Shown in pieces: positions 1 through 7,448 of a DNA stretch of 10,025 nt. Location: contig JBAXBP010000128.1 in assembly GCA_037141915.1 (NCBI GenBank), forward strand, positions 1 to 10,025. Direction: 5' to 3'. The notes under the pieces were generated by a model that worked only from the letters and a program-made list of their open reading frames with translations, was not told the origin of the DNA and ran no database searches. Source of the DNA: CAIRDP01 sp037141915 (GTDB lineage: Bacteria; Bacteroidota; Bacteroidia; Bacteroidales; FEN-979). The position numbers and the translations under genes were made by a program. Every line of letters begins with the position of its first letter. The first letter of the stretch is position 1.

Positions 1-332
1 CCCTGGCGGCAATCAAAACAGAAAAGAAAAAAATAGTCGCCCCTAAGATCATCAGGCTCAAGTCGGGACCTTTCGGGGGCGACCAGCAACTCGGGGCCAT
101 GATCTCGGAAGGAAGGGTCGACATCCTGATCTTTTTCTGGGATCCCATGCAGCCTCATCCTCATGATGTGGATGTAAAAGCCCTGCTCAGGATTTCGGTC
201 TTGTACAACATACCATCGGCCTGCAACCTTTCAACAGCCGATTACCTGATCTCTTCCGCCTTGATGGACGAGGATTACCACCCCAAGGTCAGGGATTATT
301 CAGCCTATATGAACCGGAGCATACCAGGATAG
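1..332 (+). CDS. mgsA: Methylglyoxal synthase, C-terminal part (5' end outside window)
   Basis: Converts dihydroxyacetone phosphate to methylglyoxal and phosphate in the cytoplasm, a bypass of lower glycolysis. The reading frame is open from base 3, giving 109 residues to the TAG stop; roughly the first third of a protein of about 150 residues is missing. Seen in the fragment: GPFGGDQQ (residues 22-29), DILIFFWDP (40-48), PHDVD (53-57) and NLSTADYLI. Aligned to the E. coli enzyme, fragment D27, D47, H54 and D57 fall at the spacing of the active-site residues D71, D91, H98 and D101, so the catalytic core is intact. A lysine-rich stretch (residues 6-20) precedes the GGDQQ motif, where many homologues have a shorter linker. 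An internal ATG at 99 is not the true start, because conserved sequence lies upstream of it. The gene converges on the fucosidase with a 57 bp gap. Confidence 0.95.
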   Translation, partial: LAAIKTEKKKIVAPKIIRLKSGPFGGDQQLGAMISEGRVDILIFFWDPMQPHPHDVDVKALLRISVLYNIPSACNLSTADYLISSALMDEDYHPKVRDYSAYMNRSIPG

Positions 333-342
333 GGAGGTAATC

Positions 343-363
343 AATGTACAATGTACCATGTAC
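343..363. repeat. Three tandem heptamers of the ATGTACA family
   Basis: Three exact-period 7-bp units, AATGTAC (343-349), AATGTAC (350-356) and CATGTAC (357-363), fill the middle of the 57 bp gap between the convergent mgsA and fucosidase genes. The unit contains the self-complementary core GTAC, so the array is also an imperfect palindrome running from TGTACA to TGTACA. There is no following T-run, so it is not a textbook terminator, though it could end transcription or form a small hairpin in either transcript. Confidence 0.7.
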
Positions 364-389
364 AAATTTGCTGGCAGCCGGCTTTGATT

Positions 390-1943
390 TTACTGCGAGT
401 TTACTGGAATGAGACGTTCGGGGATCAGAAATAATCCGATCTCGGAAATTTCAGGGTTCTGCCTTGATGAAGTGATCCTGATCCTGACCATGCCAGCCTG
501 AAGCCGGGGGAACCTGAGCAATCGTTTATAACCAATGGTAGTGCCCGATGCAATGACTTTCCATGCTTTGCCGTCAGGGATTTCAACCAGAAATGATTCC
601 ACCCTTTGCCCGTTTTTTATATTTTCCTGGATGCTGAGGCAGTTGAAGGGTGAAATCTTTTTAAGTTCCATGATAAATGATGCGCAGGTACTTCCTTTTC
701 TGCAGGTCCAGTAGGTAGATGGATTATGATCGGTCATGTTTTCCCCTTTGGATTTCAGATTACCGTTGGCCGGTATGATGGTTGCACCTGCTGCTACATT
801 CTCGCTGAAGCACGAATCGAGCAAGGCGCGCATTCCCCTGAGGCTTTTTATATCATTCTCATGAATAAGGCCTCGCTTGTCGGGAGGAAGGTTGAGAAGA
901 AGCACCGAATTCCTTCCCACAGAACTGAAATAGATGTCGGCAAGCTTTTCCGGACTTTTCACCAATGAATCATCTTTTCCGTGATAAAACCAACCGGGAC
1001 GTATAGAAACATCAACTTCAGAAGGATACCAGATCAGTCCCGGTGCATTTCTTATCGTTTCACGGCTGCCAAGGTCTTCCTGCATCATGTCTCCGGGCGG
1101 TAAAAAAATTCCTTTGCCTGCCTTGTGCTGTGAATTAACCGAGATACTTTCAAGTGAAGCCTGTGTGAGAGGGACAACACTCCATTCAGTTTCCCTTCCG
1201 TAGCCTGATTCAGTTCCCACCCAGCGCACATCGGGACCCATGATGGCAATAACTGCCTTAGGCTGAAGCTTACGAATGAGTTCATAATATCCCGTCCAGT
1301 CATACACCTGTTTTTTACCGTTCGGCCCTTCGCCGCAGGCTCCGTCAAACCATACTTCGCTGACCTCACCGTAATTGGTCAGGACCTCGGTGAGCAGGTT
1401 TTTGAAATAGGTGTTGTATGCGTCGCTGCCGTATACTTCTGAGTGAATATCCCAGGGTGAAACGTATAGGCCGAATTTAAGCCCGTATTCCCTGCAGGCA
1501 TCTGAAACCTCTTTCACCACATCTCCCTGCCCGTTCTTCCATGGAGAATTTTTAACACTGTAGTCCGTGTATTTACTGGGCCAGTTGCAAAAGCCGTCGT
1601 GATGCTTTGCAACCAGTATGGCAAGTTTGGCTCCGGCTTCTTTTGCCGTGCGTACCCATTGTCGCGCATCCAGTTCGGATGGGTTGAAAATACCGGGTTT
1701 AGTCCCTTTTTTACCCCATTCAAGATCTGCAAAAGTATTGATCCCGAAATGAAAGAAAACCGTGAATTCCATTTCCTGCCATGCAGCCTGCCTTTGGTCG
1801 GGCTTGACCGATGCTGCAATCTTGATTACCGAATCGATGGGCACTCCTTTAGGAATAACAGCATAATTGCAGCCCGGCTGTGCAGTGGCGATTGACCCGG
1901 CAAGCAGGATCAGTGATATAAAGATGCAAATGAGGGATCTCAT
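390..1943 (-). CDS. Secreted GH29 alpha-L-fucosidase
   Basis: Hydrolyses terminal alpha-L-fucose from glycans, probably in the periplasm or at the cell surface. Of 517 residues, 1-22 form a type I signal peptide (hydrophobic core, then ATA-Q). The GH29 (beta/alpha)8 domain spans about 50-360: FFHFGINTF (63-71), KHHDGFCNW (113-121), KFGLYVSPW, EVWFDGACGEG with the nucleophile at D200, and a WYPSEVDVSIRPGWFYH segment (305-321). E245 in WVGTESG sits 45 residues after D200, the spacing between nucleophile and acid/base in the GH29-B enzyme BiAfcB, so an alpha-1,3/1,4-preferring subfamily-B enzyme is likely (inference). Residues about 385-505 look like an F5/8-type (discoidin, CBM32-like) beta-sandwich. 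The start is the ATG giving a complete signal peptide. It lies 62 bp downstream of the AOR gene on the same strand, and no promoter box is visible in that gap, so co-transcription is plausible. No SusC/SusD partners are visible here. Confidence 0.93.
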   Translation of the reverse strand: MRSLICIFISLILLAGSIATAQPGCNYAVIPKGVPIDSVIKIAASVKPDQRQAAWQEMEFTVFFHFGINTFADLEWGKKGTKPGIFNPSELDARQWVRTAKEAGAKLAILVAKHHDGFCNWPSKYTDYSVKNSPWKNGQGDVVKEVSDACREYGLKFGLYVSPWDIHSEVYGSDAYNTYFKNLLTEVLTNYGEVSEVWFDGACGEGPNGKKQVYDWTGYYELIRKLQPKAVIAIMGPDVRWVGTESGYGRETEWSVVPLTQASLESISVNSQHKAGKGIFLPPGDMMQEDLGSRETIRNAPGLIWYPSEVDVSIRPGWFYHGKDDSLVKSPEKLADIYFSSVGRNSVLLLNLPPDKRGLIHENDIKSLRGMRALLDSCFSENVAAGATIIPANGNLKSKGENMTDHNPSTYWTCRKGSTCASFIMELKKISPFNCLSIQENIKNGQRVESFLVEIPDGKAWKVIASGTTIGYKRLLRFPRLQAGMVRIRITSSRQNPEISEIGLFLIPERLIPVNSQ

Positions 1944-1950
1944 GAGATGG

Positions 1951-2003
1951 AAATTAAAAAGTGAAAAGTGAAAATTCTAAATTTCGCCATTTCGCTTTTC
2001 GCC
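1951..2003. repeat. A-rich heptamer array with inversion, between AOR and fucosidase genes
   Basis: On the + strand the units AAATTAA, AAAGTGA, AAAGTGA and AAATTCT run at 7-bp period from 1951 to 1978. After an AAATTTC junction the complementary-type units follow: TTTCGCCA (1982, 8 bp), TTTCGCT (1990) and TTTCGCC (1997). The two halves are therefore inverted and, apart from a few mismatches, can pair into a hairpin. The array fills nearly all of the 62 bp gap and ends 2 bp from the AOR stop codon (2006-2008). In the AOR-fucosidase transcript it could act as an intercistronic hairpin. Function is unknown. Confidence 0.65.
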
Positions 2004-2005
2004 TT

Positions 2006-4165
2006 TTATTGAAGTGGTTCCACCACTTCAATAAGTTCCGGCAGGTCCATCCCAATATTCTTCAGGTGTTCGATCTTCGGCACGCCGTTCTTTGTCCAGC
2101 CGCGACGCTCATATACCGCATCAAGAAGCTTTTCATACTGTTCTTCGCGATGCTTTCTTAATACCGCCATTTTATCTTCTGTGGATTTCCCTGTCGGGTC
2201 GAAACCTACTTTCTCGATCAGCTGTTTGTCGTATCGATCGGCCCTGGATTCGTATTCCTCTTTTGTTACAGGACCACAGGCCCTGTAAGGTTGTGCGTCA
2301 TGCTTCCTCAAGCCATATCCCCTGCGTATGCTGAGGATCCTCTGGAAATTGTAGACACGCTCCGACATACGGACCAGCTCGGTCTTGTCAATCTTTAAAC
2401 CTGTTACAGCGTTGAAAATCGTCACATAGTTATCGACATGCTCAGGAACCTTGGCAGGTTCGGCATTCTGGGCATTGTCTTCGGGTTCCACATCATTCCA
2501 GGGGAGTTTGCAGAAACCTGCAAGCCCGAACCAGGTGCGGAACATAGGAAAATAATGCAGGGCCTCTGCTTTTTTCTCAAAAGTCGGGATCTGGTTGTTT
2601 ACCATATCCATAAAAATCAGCCAGGCTTCGTCGTGCTGTGGCCCTTTGTTGGTCATTGCATAACCTCCCTGCTGGGCTAAGGATTCCTTGGATACATACT
2701 GGGAATATTCAAGGCCTTTGTTCTCCATGCCGATGTCCTGCATAAAACCCGGGTCACCCCAGCCGTTCTTTGCAAAGATCCCTTTCATTTTTCTTACACC
2801 CTGGCCTGCAATAAGTCCGAAGCCTTCTCCGCGTGACACCTGGTGCAGCAATTCCATCGCTGCATCGGCATTTCCGAAATTCAGCTTCAGTCCGCCGGTA
2901 CGTTCCTCGTTGAGAATCCCGTTCTCAAAACATTCCATCATAAATCCGAGAATGGTTCCCCAGGAAATAGTACAGATGCCGTAAGTATCGCAATAGAAAT
3001 TGGCCTCGATAGTAAAATCGGGGTTGAAGATCCCGGCAATAGAGCCCAGTGAGGAAGTGGTTTCATACTCTGGTCCGTCGACTATCACTTTTTCGCCTTT
3101 ATACGGACCGCTGCGGAGTTCATAATTGTCGACACCCTTTGCGCAGGCCATATTGCAGCCTACCCAGCAGCCGTCGGGGACATTCTGGGTAAAAAACGAC
3201 TTCCATACTTCTCCATTGATTTTGAAAACCTCGGGATGACTTCCGAACTTGAAATTATGCACCGGAAGGAGGTCGTAATCGTGCATGATATGGGTAAGAT
3301 GGGCCGTGCCTTTTGAACGCATTTCGCACTGCTTGTCGTCAAGATCCCTCATCTCTTTATTGAACTTGCGGCCACGTTCCTGTATGGCTTCCATGTTGAC
3401 TACATTATTGCGGTTTCCTCCTATGGTTTTTACATGGGCTACCACGGCTTTAATCTTTTTATCGCGGAGAACGGTGCCAATACCGCCACGGCCGGCTTGT
3501 TTCAGCCTGACTTTTTTTCGTTTGATGTCGTAAAAGGTAAAATTAAGCATCCCGATAAGCGAGTGATCGGCAGCTGTGCCGGCTGAAACGATGGAAACAT
3601 TGTACTTGTCTTTCTCATTTTCGGGATTGGCCATCATTTCGTGCAGTATCTCCCCAAGGATATGGCTGTCGGTCGGCAGGTCGGCTGCTTCGTAAATCTC
3701 AACCACTTCACGTTCTTCTTCAAAAACGATCATGACTTCCTGGTCAGATTTCCCTTGTATTTCCAGCGCATCAAACCCGCAGAATTTGAGGAAGGGACCA
3801 AAAAACCCACCTACATTGGAATCAACAATAATATCTGTCTGCGGACTGATAGCGCAGCAGATGGCCTTGCCTGCACCCGAATACTGGGTTATCCCGCAAC
3901 ATGGTCCGCCCGAAATCACAATTTCATTTTCAGGATCGTTCCACTTTGTATCGGGTTTTGTTGCATCCCATAATAAGCGAAGGTCAAATCCCTTGCCTCC
4001 GACGAATTTATCTTTCATCTGCTGGCTTACCGCTTTTTCTTTTATTGTAAGGTCGCCAACATTGACATAAATGGTCCTGTTGTTGTATCCTTTATCGATA
4101 GGAGCCCAGGTGTATTTGTAACTGGCCAGGAGTTTGTGGGTTTTCTGGAATTCTGAGAAGGTCAT
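2006..4165 (-). CDS. aor: Tungsten/molybdenum aldehyde:ferredoxin oxidoreductase
   Basis: Oxidises aldehydes to carboxylates with ferredoxin (or reverses this) in the cytoplasm, using a bis-pterin W or Mo centre and a [4Fe-4S] cluster. From the ATG at 4165 it has 719 residues, longer than the roughly 600 of classical archaeal AORs; the extra length is mainly at the C-terminus. Seen: GGKGF (56-60), ISGGPCCGITQYSGAGK (85-100), AGRGGIGTVL (224-233), DGPEYET (363-369), the cluster cysteines C333, C337 and C341 in DGCWVGCNMAC, and a likely fourth ligand, C552 in LAGFCKLPW. The spacing is CX3CX3C rather than the usual CX2CX3C. The frame can be extended 7 codons to a GTG at 4186, but that codon lies within GGATGCA-type repeat DNA, so the ATG is preferred. 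A candidate promoter lies at 4296-4323. The fucosidase follows downstream; thiF/thiS genes are divergently placed. Metal and substrate cannot be read from sequence. Confidence 0.93.
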   Translation of the reverse strand: MTFSEFQKTHKLLASYKYTWAPIDKGYNNRTIYVNVGDLTIKEKAVSQQMKDKFVGGKGFDLRLLWDATKPDTKWNDPENEIVISGGPCCGITQYSGAGKAICCAISPQTDIIVDSNVGGFFGPFLKFCGFDALEIQGKSDQEVMIVFEEEREVVEIYEAADLPTDSHILGEILHEMMANPENEKDKYNVSIVSAGTAADHSLIGMLNFTFYDIKRKKVRLKQAGRGGIGTVLRDKKIKAVVAHVKTIGGNRNNVVNMEAIQERGRKFNKEMRDLDDKQCEMRSKGTAHLTHIMHDYDLLPVHNFKFGSHPEVFKINGEVWKSFFTQNVPDGCWVGCNMACAKGVDNYELRSGPYKGEKVIVDGPEYETTSSLGSIAGIFNPDFTIEANFYCDTYGICTISWGTILGFMMECFENGILNEERTGGLKLNFGNADAAMELLHQVSRGEGFGLIAGQGVRKMKGIFAKNGWGDPGFMQDIGMENKGLEYSQYVSKESLAQQGGYAMTNKGPQHDEAWLIFMDMVNNQIPTFEKKAEALHYFPMFRTWFGLAGFCKLPWNDVEPEDNAQNAEPAKVPEHVDNYVTIFNAVTGLKIDKTELVRMSERVYNFQRILSIRRGYGLRKHDAQPYRACGPVTKEEYESRADRYDKQLIEKVGFDPTGKSTEDKMAVLRKHREEQYEKLLDAVYERRGWTKNGVPKIEHLKNIGMDLPELIEVVEPLQ

Positions 4166-4178
4166 AGGTATGGGTTTA

Positions 4179-4279
4179 GGATGCACGATTGCTGGATAAA
4201 CGGATGCAGGATGCTGGATGCAGGATGAGGGATGGTGAGTTTTATATCATGCATCCTGTATCCTGAATCTCGCATCTGT
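4179..4279. repeat. GGATGCA heptamer array with large inverted repeat in the AOR leader
   Basis: Clear 7-bp units GGATGCA, GGATGCT, GGATGCA, GGATGAG and GGATGGT run from 4202 to 4236. Before them are a GGATGCA (4179-4185) and two 8-bp variants. After a T-rich spacer the same family returns on the opposite strand (AGGATGC, AGGATAC, GAGATTC, CAGATGC reading from 4252 to 4279 on the minus strand). Arms 4216-4227 and 4252-4263 match at 11 of 12 positions as an inverted repeat around a 24-nt loop. The array lies between the candidate AOR promoter and the AOR start codon, so it would be in the 5' leader of that mRNA. A relative lies at 7449-7488. Confidence 0.75.
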
Positions 4280-4295
4280 TAAAAATTTAACGTTG

Positions 4296-4323
4296 CAAAT
4301 TTAGTGAAAAATATCTTCGCAAA
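4296..4323 (-). promoter_or_regulatory. Candidate Bacteroidetes-type promoter for the AOR gene
   Basis: On the minus strand TAAATTTG (complement of 4296-4303) matches the TAnnTTTG -7 box of Bacteroidetes primary-sigma promoters, and TTTG (complement of 4320-4323) lies 16 nt upstream as a -33 box. That spacing is a few nt shorter than usual, which lowers confidence. It predicts a leader of about 125 nt containing the GGATGCA array. Confidence 0.4.
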
Positions 4324-4329
4324 GCCCCG

Positions 4330-4498
4330 ACAATCAAAAACTTCGATATGTTTTACATTGCATAACGAAATGCATTGGTTTGAGGCAAGCGGAATTCTGA
4401 TTCCATTCAAAAAAACACATATTGACCTGTGGTGAATTCCGGATACCCGAAAACCATGAACGGAAATACATAAAGTAGCTACACATACTTGTTGTTGC
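4330..4498. other. Central part of the divergent intergenic region, no gene seen
   Basis: This is AT-rich non-coding DNA between the two candidate promoters. I see no open frame with coding character, no RNA gene and no long repeat. Only short inverted motifs are present, such as TGCAT-aacgaa-ATGCA near 4370 and GGAAT-tctg-ATTCC near 4390; they could be regulator sites but are too short to support that. Confidence 0.6.
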
Positions 4499-4529
4499 TT
4501 GTGTAATTGATAAATTGAGTTTAGGTTTG
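4499..4529 (+). promoter_or_regulatory. Candidate Bacteroidetes-type promoter for the LruC-thiF-thiS genes
   Basis: TAGGTTTG (4522-4529) matches the TAnnTTTG -7 box, with TTG at 4499-4501 exactly 20 nt upstream as the -33 element. Transcription would begin near 4535, giving a short leader of about 30 nt before the ATG at 4565. Both box sequence and spacing fit the known Bacteroides consensus, so this is the best promoter candidate in the window. Confidence 0.55.
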
Positions 4530-4564
4530 CAGTTAATTTAATTGTAAACTAAAATCATCCTGAT

Positions 4565-6850
4565 ATGACACCCGTTAAACTTCTTCTGTTTCTCTTTACA
4601 TTCCTGGCAATCCTGTCGTCCTGCAGGAAGAACAATTCTGATTCGCAGGCCCCTGTAAATATTTTCAACCTAAAGGTTCCAGCGTCCTTCAACTGGGAGA
4701 GCAGCAGGGAGGTCCACCTGGAGGTTGCCGTGGATTTTGCATCACAGGTAGGGCTGCTTTCAAGGATCTTAGTTTATGATAATGACCCGCTGCAGGGAGG
4801 GAATCTTCTTGTATCGGGATCTGCCGGCTATAACTTCCCGTTTGATACAAAATTGAAGGTGCCTACTGCACTCACAAAAATTTACCTGCTTGTAACTTCA
4901 GGGAACGGATCAACCCAGCAGGCCGAAGTGAATGTTTCGGACAATATCAGTTATACCTTTTCTTCTTCGAAGTCGGGGATAAAAAGCGGCGGGAGTGTTA
5001 ACGAACCCAGTTGTTCCAGCGGTTGTGATGTTACTGTTACAGGGAACAGCGTGACTATTAACGGGGGTAAGACTTACTGTATAACCAGTAATTTCAGCGG
5101 TACGGTAAATTTTGAATTCTGGAACGGGGGAGGGACTTTAAAGATTTGCGGAGCAACTGCAAACATCAGCAGCATTAACAGTTTCGGAGGCACAAACACG
5201 GCTATCATCGTAACATCAGGAGGTATACTTAACGTCAGCAATTCCTTCAGTATGGACGGGAATGCCGGGATTACGATCTATGCCAGCGCGCATGCTCATT
5301 TTAACGGTAGCCTCAATATGAACACCCTTGGCTCGAACCTGACCAATTATTCCCCGGATTGTACCATAGGAGGTACTTTTTCGCCTGACGGTCCTGTGGT
5401 AAATTTCGGTACCATTTCGGTAAATGGCAGTTTTAACATCAATGGAGGCGGGACACTTACAAATACGGGGATAATGAATATCAGCGAGAGTTTTGATGCC
5501 AATCATGATTTTACAAATACAGGGACTATAGAAGTGCAGCATTCTGTGAACCTTAACGGCAACTGTGTTGTTGAGAATGACTGTAAATTCATTATTCATG
5601 AGACACTCAACAGCAATACTGCGAATTTTACCATGAACAACGGGTATCTTAAGATTTATCAGACTCTCAATATTAATGCCAGCAGTATTAAACTGCAGAA
5701 CCAGTCGGAGGTGGTCGCACAGAACATCATGCTGAACGGGGGCTTTATCGGCTCCGGAAGTAAAAGTTCCGTCAAAACCACCACTGCTACCATCAATGGT
5801 CCGAAGGTCAATGGCCCGATTGAATTTGCAACCCAGAGCGGGACAATCAGTAACGGGGGGCCTTCCAATTTCATCAACGGGGCTACTCTCGTCAGCTGGG
5901 CCAACATTCAGAATTATATTCCGACCGGAGATTGTAATCCCGATGGCATAGGTAATAAGCCCGGCCCGACTGATACTGACGGCGATGGTGTGCCTGATAA
6001 TCTTGACGATTATCCCAACGATGCGACCCGTGCGTATAACAACTACTATCCTGGTAAGAACCAGTTCGGGTCCCTGGCATTTGAAGATCTATGGCCCGGG
6101 TATGGCGACTATGACATGAATGACGTGGTGATAGATTACAATTACTGGTATATCACTAATGCCCAGAACAAGGTTGTTGACCTGAAACCTAAGTTCTATC
6201 TCAGGGCGGCAGGTGCAACTCTGCGTAACGGTTTCGGTTTCCAGCTTGATGGCGTGGCCGCTGCAGCGGTTCAGTCTGTAACGCTAACGCCTGCCAACAC
6301 CTTAAGGAATAATTATATCAGCCTTGCAGCAAATGGTGTTGAAAACAACCAGCCCCAAGCCGTGGTCATTGTTTTCGACAACTGGACCAATGTTGCCCAG
6401 CCCGGAAGTACAGGCTTGTATAATACTTTAAAGGACGTTCCTTATGGTATTTCAGATACTGTTTTCGTGAACCTTCATTTTGCAACTCCCCAGTCGCAAT
6501 CGGCGGTTGGAACTCCACCCTATAATCCTTTCCTGATAAAAGACATGAGCAGGCCGGTTGAAATTCATTTACCTGACCGTGTACCAACAGCCCTGGCTGA
6601 CCGGTCATTATTCGGAACCGCCAATGACAACTCTGATCCTGCATCGGGAAGATATTACAAATCGTCAACCAACCTCCCGTGGGGTATCAATATTCCTGTA
6701 AAATTTGACTATACCTGGGAAAGAGTTCAGATCCTCAGCGGCCATCTTCATTTCGGCGCCTGGGCCGAATCGGGAGGAGTTCAATATCCCGACTGGTACA
6801 AGAACCTTGCAGGATACAGGGATGCAGCAAATATTTATGTAAAACCGTAA
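4565..6850 (+). CDS. LruC-domain surface lipoprotein with beta-helix-like repeats
   Basis: Predicted outer-membrane or surface-anchored lipoprotein of 761 residues and unknown function. Seen: a signal peptide ending in the lipobox LSSC (C20); an N-terminal beta-rich segment of the kind found in LruC proteins (about 30-125); a glycine/asparagine/serine-rich middle with roughly 20-residue repeats (282-399) suggesting a parallel beta-helix; a single thrombospondin-type-3-like calcium motif DTDGDGVPDNLDD (470-482); and the LruC/DUF4842-type C-terminal domain (about 489-761), starting AYNNYYPGKNQFGSLAFEDLWP and followed by GDYDMNDVVIDYNY. LruC is named after a Leptospira lipoprotein seen by patient sera; its biochemical role is not established. 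The residues after C20 (RKNNSDSQ) are not the typical K-(D/E)2 surface-export signal of Capnocytophaga. A candidate promoter lies about 35 bp upstream. thiF begins only 10 bp after the stop codon. Confidence 0.85.
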   Translation: MTPVKLLLFLFTFLAILSSCRKNNSDSQAPVNIFNLKVPASFNWESSREVHLEVAVDFASQVGLLSRILVYDNDPLQGGNLLVSGSAGYNFPFDTKLKVPTALTKIYLLVTSGNGSTQQAEVNVSDNISYTFSSSKSGIKSGGSVNEPSCSSGCDVTVTGNSVTINGGKTYCITSNFSGTVNFEFWNGGGTLKICGATANISSINSFGGTNTAIIVTSGGILNVSNSFSMDGNAGITIYASAHAHFNGSLNMNTLGSNLTNYSPDCTIGGTFSPDGPVVNFGTISVNGSFNINGGGTLTNTGIMNISESFDANHDFTNTGTIEVQHSVNLNGNCVVENDCKFIIHETLNSNTANFTMNNGYLKIYQTLNINASSIKLQNQSEVVAQNIMLNGGFIGSGSKSSVKTTTATINGPKVNGPIEFATQSGTISNGGPSNFINGATLVSWANIQNYIPTGDCNPDGIGNKPGPTDTDGDGVPDNLDDYPNDATRAYNNYYPGKNQFGSLAFEDLWPGYGDYDMNDVVIDYNYWYITNAQNKVVDLKPKFYLRAAGATLRNGFGFQLDGVAAAAVQSVTLTPANTLRNNYISLAANGVENNQPQAVVIVFDNWTNVAQPGSTGLYNTLKDVPYGISDTVFVNLHFATPQSQSAVGTPPYNPFLIKDMSRPVEIHLPDRVPTALADRSLFGTANDNSDPASGRYYKSSTNLPWGINIPVKFDYTWERVQILSGHLHFGAWAESGGVQYPDWYKNLAGYRDAANIYVKP

Positions 6851-6860
6851 ACATTTCCAG

Positions 6861-7442
6861 ATGACATCGGCAGAGATAAGAGAAAAGCTCAAAAACAAGA
6901 CGGTTGGTGTGGCTGGTTGCGGAGGACTTGGCTCCAATTGTGCAGTTGCGCTTGCCAGGGTGGGTGTCGGAACCCTGATACTTACCGATTTTGATGTGAT
7001 AGCCGAATCGAACCTGAACCGGCAGTATTATTTCCTCAGCCAGTTAGGTGAGCCAAAGGCAGCTGCGCTAAAAAGGGTGATCCACCAGATAAATCCTTCG
7101 GTTAGTGTAATTGCCTATGAAATTAGGCTTGATCCCGAACATATCCTGAGATATTTCAAGGATTGTGATGTCATCGTGGAGGCCTTTGACCAGGCCGGGG
7201 AAAAGGAGATGCTGATTGAGACTGTATTATCCGCTTTTCCTGAGAAACCCCTGGTTGTGGGTGTGGGAATGGCCGGCTGGGGAATGAACGAAAGTATTCA
7301 TTACCGCCGCTCGGGCAACCTGCATATCTGCGGGGATGAAACGACAGAGATCAGCAGCGATATCCCCCCGCTTGCCCCGAGGGTGGGAATAGTAGCAAAT
7401 ATGCAGGCAAATGTGGTGCTGGATATTTTATTACAATCCTGA
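6861..7442 (+). CDS. thiF: ThiF/MoeB/HesA-family adenylyltransferase (short ThiF family 2 type)
   Basis: E1-like enzyme expected to adenylate the C-terminal glycine of a ThiS/MoaD sulfur carrier using ATP. It has 193 residues, shorter than ThiF or MoeB (about 250). Seen: the nucleotide-binding GCGGLGSN (19-26), acidic DFD (43-45) at the end of strand 2, NLNRQ (51-55), K66 in GEPKAAAL, and EAFDQAGEK (107-115) with the conserved Asp at 110. The CXXC pairs that bind structural zinc in E. coli ThiF and MoeB are absent; the only cysteines are C20, C102 and C157, the last in HICGDETTE. This matches the compact ThiF 'family 2' found mainly in anaerobes. It lies 10 bp after the LruC gene and 60 bp before the sulfur-carrier gene. 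The partner could be ThiS for thiamine thiazole or a molybdopterin-type carrier for AOR; no other thiamine gene is visible here. Confidence 0.88.
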   Translation: MTSAEIREKLKNKTVGVAGCGGLGSNCAVALARVGVGTLILTDFDVIAESNLNRQYYFLSQLGEPKAAALKRVIHQINPSVSVIAYEIRLDPEHILRYFKDCDVIVEAFDQAGEKEMLIETVLSAFPEKPLVVGVGMAGWGMNESIHYRRSGNLHICGDETTEISSDIPPLAPRVGIVANMQANVVLDILLQS

Positions 7443-7448
7443 GGCGGG

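Noticed and set aside
726..968. Open frame of 80 codons on the + strand
   Set aside because: It is antisense to the fucosidase gene, whose motifs continue through this stretch, and shows no recognisable protein.
3641..4070. Overlapping + strand open frames of 110 and 112 codons
   Set aside because: Both lie opposite the conserved pterin-binding part of AOR and have shadow-frame composition.
4187..4564. Riboswitch (thiamine pyrophosphate or Moco type) upstream of the thiF/thiS or AOR transcripts
   Set aside because: I could not find the conserved TPP core (CUGAGA / ACCUGAUC-type segments) or a recognisable Moco motif; the + strand leader is probably only about 30 nt long.
5216..5599. 127-codon minus-strand open frame
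   Set aside because: It lies within the repeat region of the LruC gene and has no start context, promoter or recognisable domain.
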